From Serpula lacrymans var. lacrymans S7.9 (Eukaryota; Basidiomycota; Agaricomycetes; Boletales; Serpulaceae), in NCBI RefSeq assembly GCF_000218685.1, contig NW_006763309.1, positions 318,060-382,059 on the forward strand: DNA of 64,000 nt, read 5' to 3'. Below the pieces are notes generated by a model. That model did no database searches. It was not told the DNA's origin and worked only from the letters and a program-made list of their open reading frames with translations. Of this stretch, positions 13,514 to 25,509 are shown in pieces. Position 1 is the stretch's first letter. Each line of letters opens with the position of its first letter. The position numbers were made by a program, and so were the translations under genes.

Positions 13514-16500
13514 ATGCACTCTTCCTTCACCCCCCATTTGATATCTCGCCCAGACGGGCACATCCCTCACAACACAAACTCGCACCACCAGTATGGCACT
13601 AGGATTCGTCAGAACTCCATCATTAAGCCTTCAGCTCGCCTCCGACAGTCTCCCGACCCTCCTAGAAGGATAAGGCCCGCTCCTTCCCACAAACTTAAGC
13701 CGACCGACCACACCCCAAACTCACCACTCACCACCCCTTCCAATTTCCCCGTATTTCCTCCCCCACATGTCCTCCTTCACCCAGAAGATGCCAACAGCAA
13801 AGTGTTCCTGGCCATTGGCCGTGCTTTTCTCTCCGTCGTGAGTCTTTCTTCCTTACCCTTGCCACTCTATTACCTTATCCATCACTATATCCTTTTTCAT
13901 CATCTATCCTTCTTTCTTCGAAACCCTAAAATCCCATCCTAGGACAATCATGCAATGACCATCAAAGATCTAGCAGAAATGACCCTCCACTTCGGTCTCA
14001 TATGCCAAAAGTATGTTCTCCCGTTCGACCCCTAACCTTACGTCAACACTTTTATCTCATCATTTTTTTCTTCTTGAAGCGTGTCTGCAGCGGGTCAAGC
14101 GATAACCACTTACATCCGAACACACATGCAACGTTGCGAAATTCAACAGGACCACCCTCTCCTCCTCAGACACGTGTTGTCCGGTACTATCTCCGACGAT
14201 GATCTCCTCCCCGCTCTCCATTCACGCACCGGTGGCGCGCATTGTCCTCTTAATTCGGAAAATAGAATCACAAATTTCAGACGAGGTACCATGGTTTGGT
14301 ATCTCTCCAAAGCAACAGGTATACCTTGCCCCTTCGCAAGAGCAGGCATCAGACTATCGGACTATGGTGAAAATGGCAAGGTGGGCATGTTGAGTGGTCC
14401 GAAAGACAGAAAACGTGAACGGGACCGGCAAAGAAGAGCCGAACAATGTGGTCAGAAACGTAAGCGACTACTTAGAGGATGTTTCGACTACGAGTCAGAA
14501 ACCGACTCTGGTGAAGACGATCAGAGGCCACCCAAAGTCAAGCTTACGCTACGTCTCAAACCTCGTAATTCGCCGATGTCTTCCGAAACGCAATCAGTAG
14601 ACTCACGGGAGGTTATCGACCTTTCAAAGGATTCTTCCGATTCCGATTCTTCAGCGAGTGGTTCAGGGCAAAGCGCATACTCCGACGATGAGGCCGTGCA
14701 AGATACTGCTCCCGCCCGCCCCCTGAAGCCTACCCATGATGTACCCTGGTCACTTCCTCCCTATCCCCGGCGCTCGATATCTATCCCGTCCTACACTCCA
14801 ACCTGCGACGACTCGACTCCGCCACTCACCTCACCCTCTGTCTCACCCACCCATCACCGGCGCTCTCCCTCTGTTCCACACAGTGTCGCTTCACTGCCAC
14901 CTGACTCGGAAGACGAGGCCGATGATTATCACATTACGATGACCGGTCTGCGGTCAAGACTTGTGCGAGAAGGAAGTGAACCGAACGAAGTTGACTGGGA
15001 TGTAGACTTTGACTCGGACGAAGATGATGACGAAGATGGTGATGCAGGCTCGCGATGGGATAGTCCTGGCCCACGATCGCCATCAGCACCATATCCCGAT
15101 GTTGTAGACACGTCAGCTGTGGTGAAACAGGAGTCATTAGACGTGCGTGGCATGTTGGATGCATGGGAGAATCTTGATAGCTCGATATGCGTGGGTTCGC
15201 GAGGCTGTGGGGCTCTGGACACAAAGATAGCAGATATAGTTGCTCAAGCTGTGTCGGAAATGGACAAGAGCCCGTTAGAAGATGTCAAAGTCGAGGATTT
15301 GGAGTTCTGGGATTGGGATATGACTTTCAACCCCGGATATATGAATGCGAAATGGCATGATACGTCTGTGGATGAAATCATTCCTGATATCAAACAAGAA
15401 GACGAGGGTGATCTCGATTCGCCGTTTTCAGAACCTACTGCGAGCACAATGTCGCCAACGGATACATGCGTGTCACCCTCTTCGTTTTCCCCGCTATCAC
15501 AATACACGTCCTCTGGATATCCTACCTATGCAGGTATCGCAGAATTCCGTCGGCATAGCGAACTGACTTGGAAAGATGTCGAGCTTCTTGGTCCTGACAG
15601 TGTCCATCCTCAAGAATTTGATGATGGCGTTTGGCAGGATGGTGCAGAGAAGAAAGTTCGCGTGAAGATAGAGACTTCGTCAATACCAAGGCGAGATGTT
15701 AGTACACCACCCATTAGTGAGCCTCGGCAAGGGTCAATTCCTGCGCGGACAAGAGAGCCTTCCCCTTCGACTGTGCATTCAAGACTACCGTCTCTCTCCT
15801 CGGTTCCGTGTAAGTCCCCACCGTGTGATGATAATAACAGGGTGTCGGATGAAGTTGTAGTTGTGCACACATGCGAACCTTGCACGCCTGCTGTGAGTGC
15901 AACACAAATCGAAGGTAGGTTGAGTTAATCCAAGTCTGGACGCTATTTCTGACGTTGCCGTGTTTTGGTATAGGCATATCCGTGTACCAAATGACTCTTG
16001 GGCTACTTCCATTGGTGAGACGTATCGACACCGACTTCGTTAATCTCACTCCTATCGTCGCTTTCCTATCACAACATAGCTCATCTTCCGACTCGTCATC
16101 ACCTTCCTTGGTCATCCCAATGCTGCCGAACGCAGCAACTATTACCCGCGGCTCGGCCGCCGTCATCGGTACCTGGGTACCTCTCAGTGCTGCAAAGTCT
16201 TTCGCACAGCAGCATATAGAGCACCTCCCCAAAGGTTTAGCAGAGATTTTTTTGTCTGATGAATTGGTAATGCGGTTTCCTGTGGCATTGAGAGACTTCC
16301 ATCGAGCGAGTGAGCGAGGGCGGAAGTTGCAGGTGTTTGGACCAGGTTTTGGAGGGTCTGTAGGATCTGAAGTTGGCCAGGCTGGCAACGAGGGTGTTAA
16401 AGCGGCAACGTGTGTGCAACAGGGTGGAGATGTCGAAGCATATACGAGGGAGAAGGGTGACAGTAAATGTATTGGGGCGGATTGGGACTTGGGAACTGAT

Positions 16501-16890
16501 GGCAATCCGAATTTGGGCGCCCATGATCCTCTTCTGTCGATACACACTTCCTTCTCGCTCGCCTTGGCTGCCTTAAGGCCCGCTTCCGACGATACGATTG
16601 TTCCAGAGACCCCGCTGAGTCCCACGGAGCAAGAAATGTTCAGGACGTTGTGTGTAGATCCTGATTGGGAACGCGAGAAGGAGAACGAGTCGGCAATGAC
16701 GGTAGAGGAGACGGCGAAGATTACGCCATCTGCAGAGCCGAACGTTGTCAATGTCAAGGAGGATGTCCGCCCGACGAGTTCCTCTGGGTCTGAGCGTTTC
16801 CTTCGACGGTCGAAGAGGGTGGCGACTGCTGCTGTTGTCGCTTCTCGGCCTTGCACGCGGTCTCACAAGAAGGGTCTGCGACGCTCATAA
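13514..16890 (+). CDS. Transcription factor with GDS1-type winged helix and APSES/KilA-N-like domain
   Basis: Predicted 1047-residue nuclear protein from four exons (13514-13837, 13943-14010, 14080-15914, 15974-16890), which keep frame exactly. After a Pro/Ser/His-rich start, residues about 80-230 resemble the fungal GDS1 winged-helix domain, with pieces such as ANSKVFLAIGRAFLSV, TIKDLAEMTLHFGL, FRRGTMVWYLSKATG and FARAGIRLSDYGENGKVG. A basic stretch (KDRKRERDRQRR, then QKRKRLLR) could be a nuclear signal. A long acidic, Ser/Pro-rich middle follows. From residue about 742, exon 4 reads VYQMTLGLLPLVRRID, then DFVNLTPI, then GTWVPLSAAKSFAQ and LSDELVMRFP, the pattern of APSES/KilA-N DNA-binding domains. 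No target genes can be deduced. Confidence 0.75.
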
Positions 16891-18309
16891 ATGCGATTCA
16901 TATCCGCGTTGGTTGTATTTTTGATGTGGTTTCTGATGGACAGTTGGTTTTTTTTTTTCGTTCGTCTTCAAGTTTGTGATTTTTATTACATTGCGACCTT
17001 CTCTATGAAACCTTTTTTATCCATTGTTCTGATGTTCTGATGTTTAGAATATGTAGCAGATAACGACCATCTCATTTTCGCTATACCTCGTGCCGTTTTG
17101 TCGATTGTTTTTTCATATGCATCCACCAACCTTTTTGTTGTTGCTGGTTTGCTTGAACCCAAGTATTGTATTACCTCGCGCTGCGGTGTGCCCATTTGCT
17201 TCACATTTCACGCTGGGTGTGCTGCAGCGTGCTGAGACTAAAGCCTTTTTGCGTTATCAGATTCCTCCCCGCTCAGACGTCACTATCGAGTTGATTGAAG
17301 CTTGTATACGGTATACATTATGGTTCAACGCGTTGTAGCGTAATCTTGCAAATTTTTACAAATGCAATTGCAGGACTGCGATTTTGATTTTGACCTGAAG
17401 TATGTAAATCAGAACACTGTAGCGCTACTCATAGCAGTACTGGTAGCATAGTGTGTGATAGAGGAAGACATCTGATTCTTGTGATGGTGGTCATATGAAT
17501 AGACTCGAAGTAGGGGTGATTCAGATTGAGTGGTGCAGGAACGATCATGGAGACGAGCCCGCCACGAAAGGGAGCGCTGACGGGCGTCGTGCTTGGGACA
17601 GAAAGCAGAAGATCACAGGTCATCCGCGGGAGACATACGGACCGAGGAGATCTGACAGAGCTCGAGGGAAAGGAGGGCGTCCGGTGCCGTGCCAGAATGA
17701 CCATATGCTACTATATCGTACGTATGAAATTGACGCTGAGAAAAAAAAGGAGGGAGCTGAGAAAAGCGGTAAAATATTGGATGGCGCGACGGGAATGGGG
17801 CGTTGCAGGGCTGGGGGGTGTGGGCGATGGCTGGGGTGCAGCGGTGCAGCGGTGCTATGAGGGATGGGGAAGGCCGGTGCTCTGGGGAGTGTCTGTGGAG
17901 ACTGGTGACAGAAAAGACAGAGAAAAGGGAGGGAGAGCGGAGTGTGAAATGCGGATAACAGGGAGAGGACGCTTGTGTGGGTTTGCTCTCAACCACCATT
18001 GCACTAACTAGTTCGTACTATTTTTCTGGAGGCAGCCCTGGGCATTCCTTCCATATAGTATACCGTCGTGGGCTTGTCTCTACCTCTTCACCGCCCACAT
18101 CAAAATTTTTACTCTTTCAATCGCTTTTGCTTTCACGTCACGACCGCCATATTCTGCTCATAGTAACCAGACGTATTTGCTTCTGCTCATCCCTGCTTTT
18201 TCTGCTTCAAAACAGCTCCTCTTTCTCGCTCACAACAGCGGGCAGCCGTCCGTAATCATCTCCATCATCGTCCCTAATCCTTAATTCGCAAACCACAACA
18301 AACCATATA
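16891..18309. other. Gene-poor interval upstream of the RRM-Pumilio gene
   Basis: About 1.4 kb. The first part is the 3' UTR of the transcription factor. Between about 17490 and 18000 the plus strand is purine-rich, giving overlapping open frames in several phases on both strands with no recognisable protein. From about 18000 to 18309 the strand becomes pyrimidine-rich, consistent with a promoter and 5' leader. No RNA gene or repeat recognised. Confidence 0.5.
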
Positions 18310-21300
18310 ATGTCTCTATCCACCTCCGATAACAATGGCTCCTATTCACGAGTTCCTTCGGGCAAAACTCCTCCCCCAGCACCTTCCGCTGCCTTTGCCA
18401 AACGGTCTGTCTCGTTCTCTCGCTTTTTACACCCCCTTTTGCTCATTTTTTAATTTTTTTTTTAAAATTACCACAGAGCGAGGGAGATACAGGCCGAAGA
18501 ACGCTTGGGTGGAGCTAGATACAGGCCTCCTGCGCTGCGCGCTCTAGCCCCAAGTGGCTCTCCTCCTAATGAGCTTTCTCCCTCTGTCACGTCCCCAAGC
18601 GACATATCAAGCCTTCCTCCGTCCAACTATCCTCCAGGTTTCAGGAGAGCAAGGGCTGGGACCTTGCCTTCCAATGTACAGCTTGCTGCACAACGATTTG
18701 CCGCAGCTTCCAATACCTTGGGAAGCACTCCTCCCTCCACGGAATCTTTTACGGAGCAGGCACAGAGACAGAGTGCAAATACTACTCCGAATCTCGTAGC
18801 ACCTCCTCGTCCTGGTTTACGCCATACTGCCTCGGTAGCGTCGTCAGCTGTCGTCACAGAGCGCAACAGTCGTCTCAGATCTGGTTCGTTGACCTTACCC
18901 ACTGGTGGCTTGTCCAATGCATTTGGTCCTTCTATTTTCTCATCGTCCTGGCTGTCTTCGACCAATGGAAGCAATTTTCCTATTTTGGACGAATTGCGTT
19001 CGGTGACTTCTGCAGATTCTGGAGCAGAGGATTTCGACGTTCATACTCTCGACTACCTTGGGTTGGATGACGGACATCGTCCGCCACCTGCCGCAACCAT
19101 TTCGGAGTTACGCACTCAAGCTCAAGCCGCGATCGCCGGAAACCTCGCTAACCCCCCTCGCTTACGTGCAAGCACAGTATCGAACCCCTACCGCACAAGG
19201 TCTTCTGCTGGTGCTTCGCTTCTTTCTACACCCAATGCAGATGACGACGAGGAGTACTTTGATAATTATGAAAATCAGGGTTTGTATGAAAGGCAGCATA
19301 TGGGCCCGTACGATGCCTCCGTGGGAGATTCCAATCTTTTGCACTCTTCTTATGTCGCAAAAGGCTTCAAACAAACCGATCACTTGGCAGCAGCCAACGG
19401 TCTCAGTTCTAGGCCGAGGGCCATCTCTGTGGGCAATCTCGATGATCCTATGCGTTCCCTTCAGCGTCGTTCTACTATTGGCGAGACGCAGTCGCCTTAC
19501 CTCACTGACCTTTCTTCGCCTATCAGCGGCTTAGGGCTTGCCAGTGGTCTTGGTAGTCCCGCTGGTATCTTAAAATCGGACAAGCTGATGGGCTCGCGCA
19601 ATGGATCATCTCCTACGGTTCATTTCCCCAACGGAGAGCTCAGTCGCTCGTCTTCTTACCTCGCTGCTCCTGGCTCCCAGAACCGCGCTGTATCTCCTAA
19701 AAACGAAGGCCCCAACTCCCAAATCCAGACGCCAACACGTTCCCTGTGGATTGGCAATCTTGACAGCGCCGTCACAAGCGAACAACTCATCCACGTGTTT
19801 GCTCCCTACGGTGCAATTGAGAGTTTGAGGTTATTGCCCGAGAAGGTCTGTCTGGATAGTATATGCAAGGGCCATCTGCTTACATAGGCATCAGGAATGT
19901 GGTTTTGTCAATTTTGTAGACCAAGGGGATGCTATTCGTGCAAAGGACGATGTGCTTAACCGATTAGGAGGTAATATCGGTATGCCCAATGGCCAAACTG
20001 TGCGCATCGGTTTCGGGAAAGCGGATAGCGCTCCTGTCGCTCCCGCCAAAGGTACCACTGTCACTAGCCCTGGCACCACTTCTCCAAGTGGAGCAACAGG
20101 GAAGAGCACTAGTCCCGGCTTGGGCGGCATGGATGCTCAATTACAGTCTACCCCCACTCGTGCACTGTGGATCGGCTCCATCCCATCCACCACAACCCCG
20201 GCGACTATCTTGAGTGTATTCAGTCCGTACGGGCCTATCGAATCTGCACGAGTGTTGACCCACAAAAACTGTGGATTCAGTGAGTGTCTTGGCGACATTT
20301 TGGATAATGAAATTGCTGACTTGACTTTATCTATCCAGTCAACTTTGAGCGATTGGACGATGCTGTAAGGGCTAGGAAAGCTTTGAATGGTCGCGATGTT
20401 CTCGGTAGCGATGTGGGTGCTATTCGTATCGGGTTCGCTAAGGTACCAGTCAAAAATGGACAAGAGGGTGGCGCTGGCCAGGATGAGAGTCCCAGTGTTG
20501 CAGTGCAAGGTGTAGGTGATCTCAGCGTCGGAGCTACTATCCACGCTCTTCGCAGTGTCAAGGGAGCATCCACTATTCCCGCGGACCAGCAGGTTCTTGG
20601 AGGATCTGTTGAAAACTATCGTTCAAATCTACTTCTCAGTATGATTGGTTCTGGTTTGCACAATATTGGTTTCAATGATGGCATGGTCAAGCCTGCTGGG
20701 TGGACACCTTCGGTGACTGAGCAACAGATGATCATGAAAGAGCTCACGGCAGGTAGCTTAGATGCAGAGGCTGATGTCATGGCCCTCGCCGGTAAGCAAT
20801 CTTATTCATGTTATCGTGTTTGAGCTTGACGGATGACTGTCAGATTTCCGACCCCCTACTATGTACTACACCACCATTCCGCTCGTCTCCGAGAGGCCGC
20901 ACAACAGACGTTGGGATGCCTCCAAGCTGCGTGAATTGCGTAAAAGGTTGGACTCTGGAACGATGACGGTGGAGGAAACTGATCAAGTTGCTGCTGACTT
21001 TCTGGATGGAGAGATTGTTGATTTGGCTTCTGATTGGCTTGGCAATACTGCAAGTGGTTTATGCTAATGTCTCATAGATCAGGACGACTGACTCCGATAT
21101 AGGTCGTACAAAAACTGTTCGAAAGGTGCTCAGCTGTCCCGCGGTTTGCAATGTTAGAGAGGATCACGCCCAATCTCGCCATGATTGGTATCCACAAGAA
21201 CGGCACCTGGGCGGCACAAAAGATTATTGAATGCGTCCAATCTCCTGAAGAAGTCGCATTGATCGTTCAAAATTTAAGAGCCTACGCTCCGCCTCTGCTG

Positions 21301-22524
21301 CTTGATCAATTTGGCAATTATGTTGTCCAGTATGTTGTCATCGTTATATACATATTTTCACAGGTGATTCTAAAAGTGTTCCAGGTGTTGTCTTCGTTTT
21401 GGTGCCCCTGCCAATGATTTCATCTTTGATGCCATGGTTGACCGGATGTGGGAGGTAGCGCAAGGTCGCTTTGGCGCACGAAGCATGAGGGCTTGTCTGG
21501 AAAGCCCGCATATAACTCTTAGTCAACAACGTCGAATTGCAACTGCAGTAATTCTTAATTCAATCCCATTGGCCACCAATCCTAATGGCGCACTATTGCT
21601 CACATGGCTTCTGGACACGTCTGCTTTCCCTTCGAGGTATAACCTTTTGGCACCTCGTTTCACGCCGCACCTGTCGCATCTGTGCACGCATAAATTAGCT
21701 TCTCTTACCGTTCTCAGGATAGTCAACCAGAAGATTGAACCCGATGCCTCGCGGCAGATTGTGCAGGCATTGTTTTCATCTCCTGGTGACCACGTGCTTA
21801 CCGATGTTTTGGGCGATCAAGTTAATGGTGTTGCGGTTGTACACAAAATTCTCACTAGTCCGTTCATTGATCCTGCGGAAAGCCAGGCTACATGGAGGCC
21901 ACGAAGCGCGTGCTCATTGAGCTCAAGGTTATCGCGACCCAGGCTTATCGTCGGTTGATCGAGGAGGTGGGACTTCCGATCCCCAATTACCAACCCACGT
22001 ACACGACAAATGTTCCTCAGACGGGGAAGAAAATTTCATCCCAGAACTCATTTGGCATGCCTGGACTGCCTTCCGGCTATCCTTCAAATGATCAGGGATT
22101 AGCTTCCATGATGGCTGCATTGCAGATGGGAGGTCAGAACCCGCAATCCGGCCCTCCTCAGCTTCATATTGATCCTTCCTATGGCCAAAACAATGGACGC
22201 AATCGTGGCGCATCGAATCCTCCGTCTGCATTTTCACCTAGCACAGATCCCTTCAACCCCTTTGCCCTTCGATCACCTGATATCAGTAGTCCTCGCTCTG
22301 CAATTCGCCGCAACGGAGGTTTACCCGGTCCTCCGACTATGACAAATACTCCTGTCTCTGCAGTTCCTTATGGTACCCAATCTCCGAGCCTCTCGCAGGC
22401 AGGCAACGTCCTCGGCATGGGACAGCCCACGTATAATGCTCAATCAGTTCCACCTCACCTTTACCAGGCCTACATGTATCAAGTATACCAACAGAACCCC
22501 AACAATATGGGCACCTTCACATAA
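18310..22524 (+). CDS. RRM and Pumilio-repeat RNA-binding protein (Jsn1/Puf1-Puf2-like), with apparent frameshift
   Basis: Post-transcriptional regulator that binds mRNA. The start MSLSTSDNNGSYSRVPSGK is joined by an intron to AREIQAEERLGGARYRPP. A Ser-rich disordered N-terminal half follows. Two RRMs are visible: TRSLWIGNLDSAVTSEQL with CGFVNFVDQGDA, and TRALWIGSIPSTTTPATI with VNFERLDDAVRARKAL. Pumilio-type helical repeats then run through VVQKLFERCSAVPRFAML, HKNGTWAAQKIIECVQ, LLDQFGNYVVQ and DVLGDQVNGVAVVHKIL. At about 21871-21890 the frame breaks: FIDPAE must be followed by PGYMEATKRVLIELKV, which is in another frame, and there is no room for an intron. One base appears to be missing. A Pro/Asn/Gln-rich tail ends at 22524. 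Function may be truncated or this may be an assembly error. Confidence 0.82.
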
Positions 22525-22998
22525 AAAACATATGCTGCCACGACTCGCCTACGACTTCCCTGTTGCATATCGCACAATGAAAATTATTCCTTCTTGTTCT
22601 ATCTATTATTCTGTCACAGTAAGGTCTTGCACCAGACACTTCCATTCCTTTCGATACCCCTTTCACGCCATATGCTACACTTTCGCTCTTTTTTCTCGTA
22701 AAGCAGGGCCCCAGTGCAGTGTGAATTGCCAATGCAGGAAAACTTCATATATTTTTCTCTTATTCTCCCCTTCTTTCAACGTTGGTCGTGAATATGTATA
22801 ACTAAGGATGGCTGTAAAACATGGCCTTGAAACTATAGAAGAATAAATTGGTTTTATACGCCTGTCGTTTCCTTGCGTGTTTTTCATAGCAGCGTTCCGA
22901 GTGGCTGCTTGCAATTGGTGGCGTAGTGTCGGCAATGGCTTTCTTGCGCTCATTACCACGTCCCTTGCTCTGCACATAGCACGCATACAAGCTGAAGG
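22525..22998. other. Intergenic spacer
   Basis: The 3' UTR of the Pumilio gene, then a short promoter for the next gene. An aataaa polyadenylation-like signal occurs at about 22841. Nothing else recognised. Confidence 0.55.
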
Positions 22999-23729
22999 AT
23001 GGGAAGTGCGACATCTAAAGCAGCCCGCAAGTTACCTAGGGAGAAACCCAGCTGGGCAGGTGCTAGAGCATCCGACGTTGGTACTAATGCCGCACGGCCA
23101 GTAGCAAGTGAGGTAAAGAATGAAGGTATGGTTTTACACTTTTTGGTATGGCTACGCGTATTCCTGACCAGTTGAGCGTGCGGACAGCCATCGACAAAGA
23201 CTCGAGGGATCCCCATTTTATGTCAAATCTCCAGCGTCTAGGTCCCGTACCCGTTGATCATCATATGCAGACCATCCGAACGGTGAGCGAAAACACGAAA
23301 GATACATGTGGACGGCTATCGTTATCTGAAAGTGACATCCCTCCCTTAGGCAGATCATTTCAAACACATGTACCAGACCCGTGCTCAATCGGAGGCAGAG
23401 GCGTCGTCGTCGAACAGCGTACAAAATCGAATGCTGGGATCGACGTTGAGCGACTTGCTTGATGCGCGTACTGCAGCATCATCTCAAAAGGAGTTGGACG
23501 CTCTTGCAGACAAGTACAATATCGACATGGAAAAGTTTACAGAGCTTTCTCGGTATGTCAATTCACCCAGTATTGACGAGGACACGATCGTCGTCAGTAC
23601 TGACGGAGATGGTGAGGAGGTTAGGTCCATGACTGTGAGTCCTGCAACCATATGTTAAACAGCTCATTGAGCACGTCCTTCCAGGCCATATGGCGTGGGC
23701 CAAACTTCGGGGACACGAGACATCGTTGA
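22999..23729 (+). CDS. Small conserved fungal protein with N-myristoylation signature
   Basis: Four exons: 22999-23125, 23188-23282, about 23349-23636, and a short last exon ending at 23729. The protein starts MGSATSKAARKLPREK, a good match to the N-myristoylation consensus (Gly2, Ser/Thr6, Lys7). It continues AIDKDSRDPHFMSNLQRLGP, HHMQTIRTADHFKHMY, a helical part LSDLLDARTAASSQKELDAL, LSRYVNSPSID, and ends AIWRGPNFGDTRHR. The splicing gives one continuous frame, and the segment order resembles short fungal proteins I have seen annotated only as hypothetical or possibly mitochondrial. I do not recognise a firm family, and no enzyme motif is present. Membrane attachment through the lipid is an inference from the first seven residues. 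Confidence 0.68.
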
Positions 23730-23940
23730 GCAGACGCAGTGAATTTGAATATGTACCGCACCATACTTTATCCTAATAATTGATACATCACCCACTTCAC
23801 TACTTCACTCAATGAATTGCTTAAAAAATGCAAAATGACAATACAAATGTTACTGTACATCTATGAATGTACAAACTATAAAAGATGGAAAGAATAAAAT
23901 ACAATTTACAACACGAGCACTCCTGCATTGAGAGGTAAGC

Positions 23941-25386
23941 TTAGAAATGCACACGCAAAGCGGTGTTTTGCATGGACTCGGCTGGACAATATGGACATTT
24001 GACACGACTGTACCGGAGATGCGTGGGATTGGTATCATGGCGTTCAGATTTTAAATCAAAAATAGTCATTAAGAGAACACTCACCCATTTGCCTTGCTCA
24101 GCTTCTGCAGACTTTCCTTTGTAATGACGTGACCGCATATCATCATCATTGGTGGATTGTCTTCAGTGGCCTGTTCCTTCGAGACGGGACAAGCAAATAT
24201 GGAATGGTAGCGGTTTTCAGGTGGTAGAGGAATTTCGATCTAGCATATACCCCGATTGGTAAACATGAGCTATGCACAACTGGAGGGCACTCAACTGGTA
24301 ATTCATCCGTTTGGCTCCACTCGCTCTTTCGCTCCCTCATCACGTATCTAGCTTTCTCGATTCTTGCCAAAGCACCTCCACCACCAATATCACCAACAAC
24401 TCGCAGAGGAACTTGTCTGCTCATGCCAAGGCTTGCACAATATTCCTTTGCAAAGAGCGGCTCCAAGTCATAATGCAAAGAAGGCGACGCCAAGTCAGCG
24501 TAAGGAGAGCATTGTAATCGCTCCACAGGGAGGAAGATCACACAAGTCATGAGGCGCTTGAACTCCACGGCATGCTCAGGATAGAATGATCGAAGGGTAG
24601 CATTGGCATAGGAGAGCGCAGGTAATGGGTTGGGTGGATGAGAAGATAGTAAGAGCCGAATGTATTGCGAGCGATGTAGGTTGAATTCAAGTGGAGACGA
24701 ACGCTGTCGTAAGAAAGATCTGTTCTTTCGAGACCACCTGTGTGCCTGTTTAGACTTGAATGTGTAGATCAAAATAAAGACATACTCTAAAGCAGGTCCA
24801 ATGTCCTCGTTTCTCAGAGCGGTGAGAATACGATGCAACTCGAGGAAATGTGAGCGAAGTTCAGAAGGGATAGTCCTACCAGATTCCTAGGGCTAGGTTT
24901 TTAACAACACACATGATGAAAAGTAAAGATTAACACGAACCTCGAGAAACGTCTCAGCAGTGGCAAACTGGCCCGTGCGCAGAAAGTGATGGGCTATTGT
25001 GAGATCCAAAGCCTCTCTCGAAGAATCTGAGGTGAACAGAGGTGAATAAGATGGCAACGAGCTTGTGAATTTCTATGAAGACAGGGTCAGACGACTGGCA
25101 AGCAGATCACAGCAGTACGAACCTTGTCTAGGGCCTTCCCCAGGCGAGACAAAGCATTGTAGACCTCTTTCTGCTTATCATCAACCTCTTTCTTCTTTGT
25201 TTCTACCGTATGTGCCAGTAGCGCAAACGTGTCTTCAGTTGTAGTTCCCGCCTCGATGCGTTCCTTTACTCCGTTAAGCGACTGAAGCAACGTATCCAGT
25301 GAATTGTCTATCGACGGTCCTTTTCCTTTGTATGACCTTTCCGCCAGTTTCTCGAGCTTGTTCAGTTCTCTCAGAGGCCCTTCCAT
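23941..25386 (-). CDS. RMD5: GID/CTLH E3 ubiquitin ligase subunit Rmd5 (Gid2)
   Basis: RING-type subunit of the GID/CTLH complex, which in yeast degrades gluconeogenic enzymes. The start [18 protein letters not shown] fits the family, and an in-frame upstream ATG at 25485 adds residues not expected in Rmd5. A coiled helical N-terminus is followed by a LisH/CTLH region ([20 protein letters not shown], then [16 protein letters not shown]). The C-terminus holds the degenerate [22 protein letters not shown] and [10 protein letters not shown]. The last intron joins KANG to RVKCPYC. The protein ends LRVHF. It is head-to-head with NSA1, with 123 bp between the starts. Confidence 0.87.
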
Positions 25387-25509
25387 AGTGCTGGAGTATA
25401 GCTTTGAATGATACCAGTATTCGATGTCAGCTGTATGGCCGAAAGGTGGGGCTCGGAGTGTCAAAGGGTATCGGACGCGGGTCACACCAGCAAATATCGG
25501 TAACTTATC
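25387..25509. promoter_or_regulatory. Shared bidirectional promoter of RMD5 and NSA1
   Basis: Only 123 bases separate the two divergent start codons, so both transcripts must begin here or inside the neighbouring gene. No motif identified with confidence. Confidence 0.6.

Noticed and set aside
25387..25485. Upstream in-frame start for RMD5
   Set aside because: It would add about 33 residues that family members lack and consume most of the short divergent promoter.
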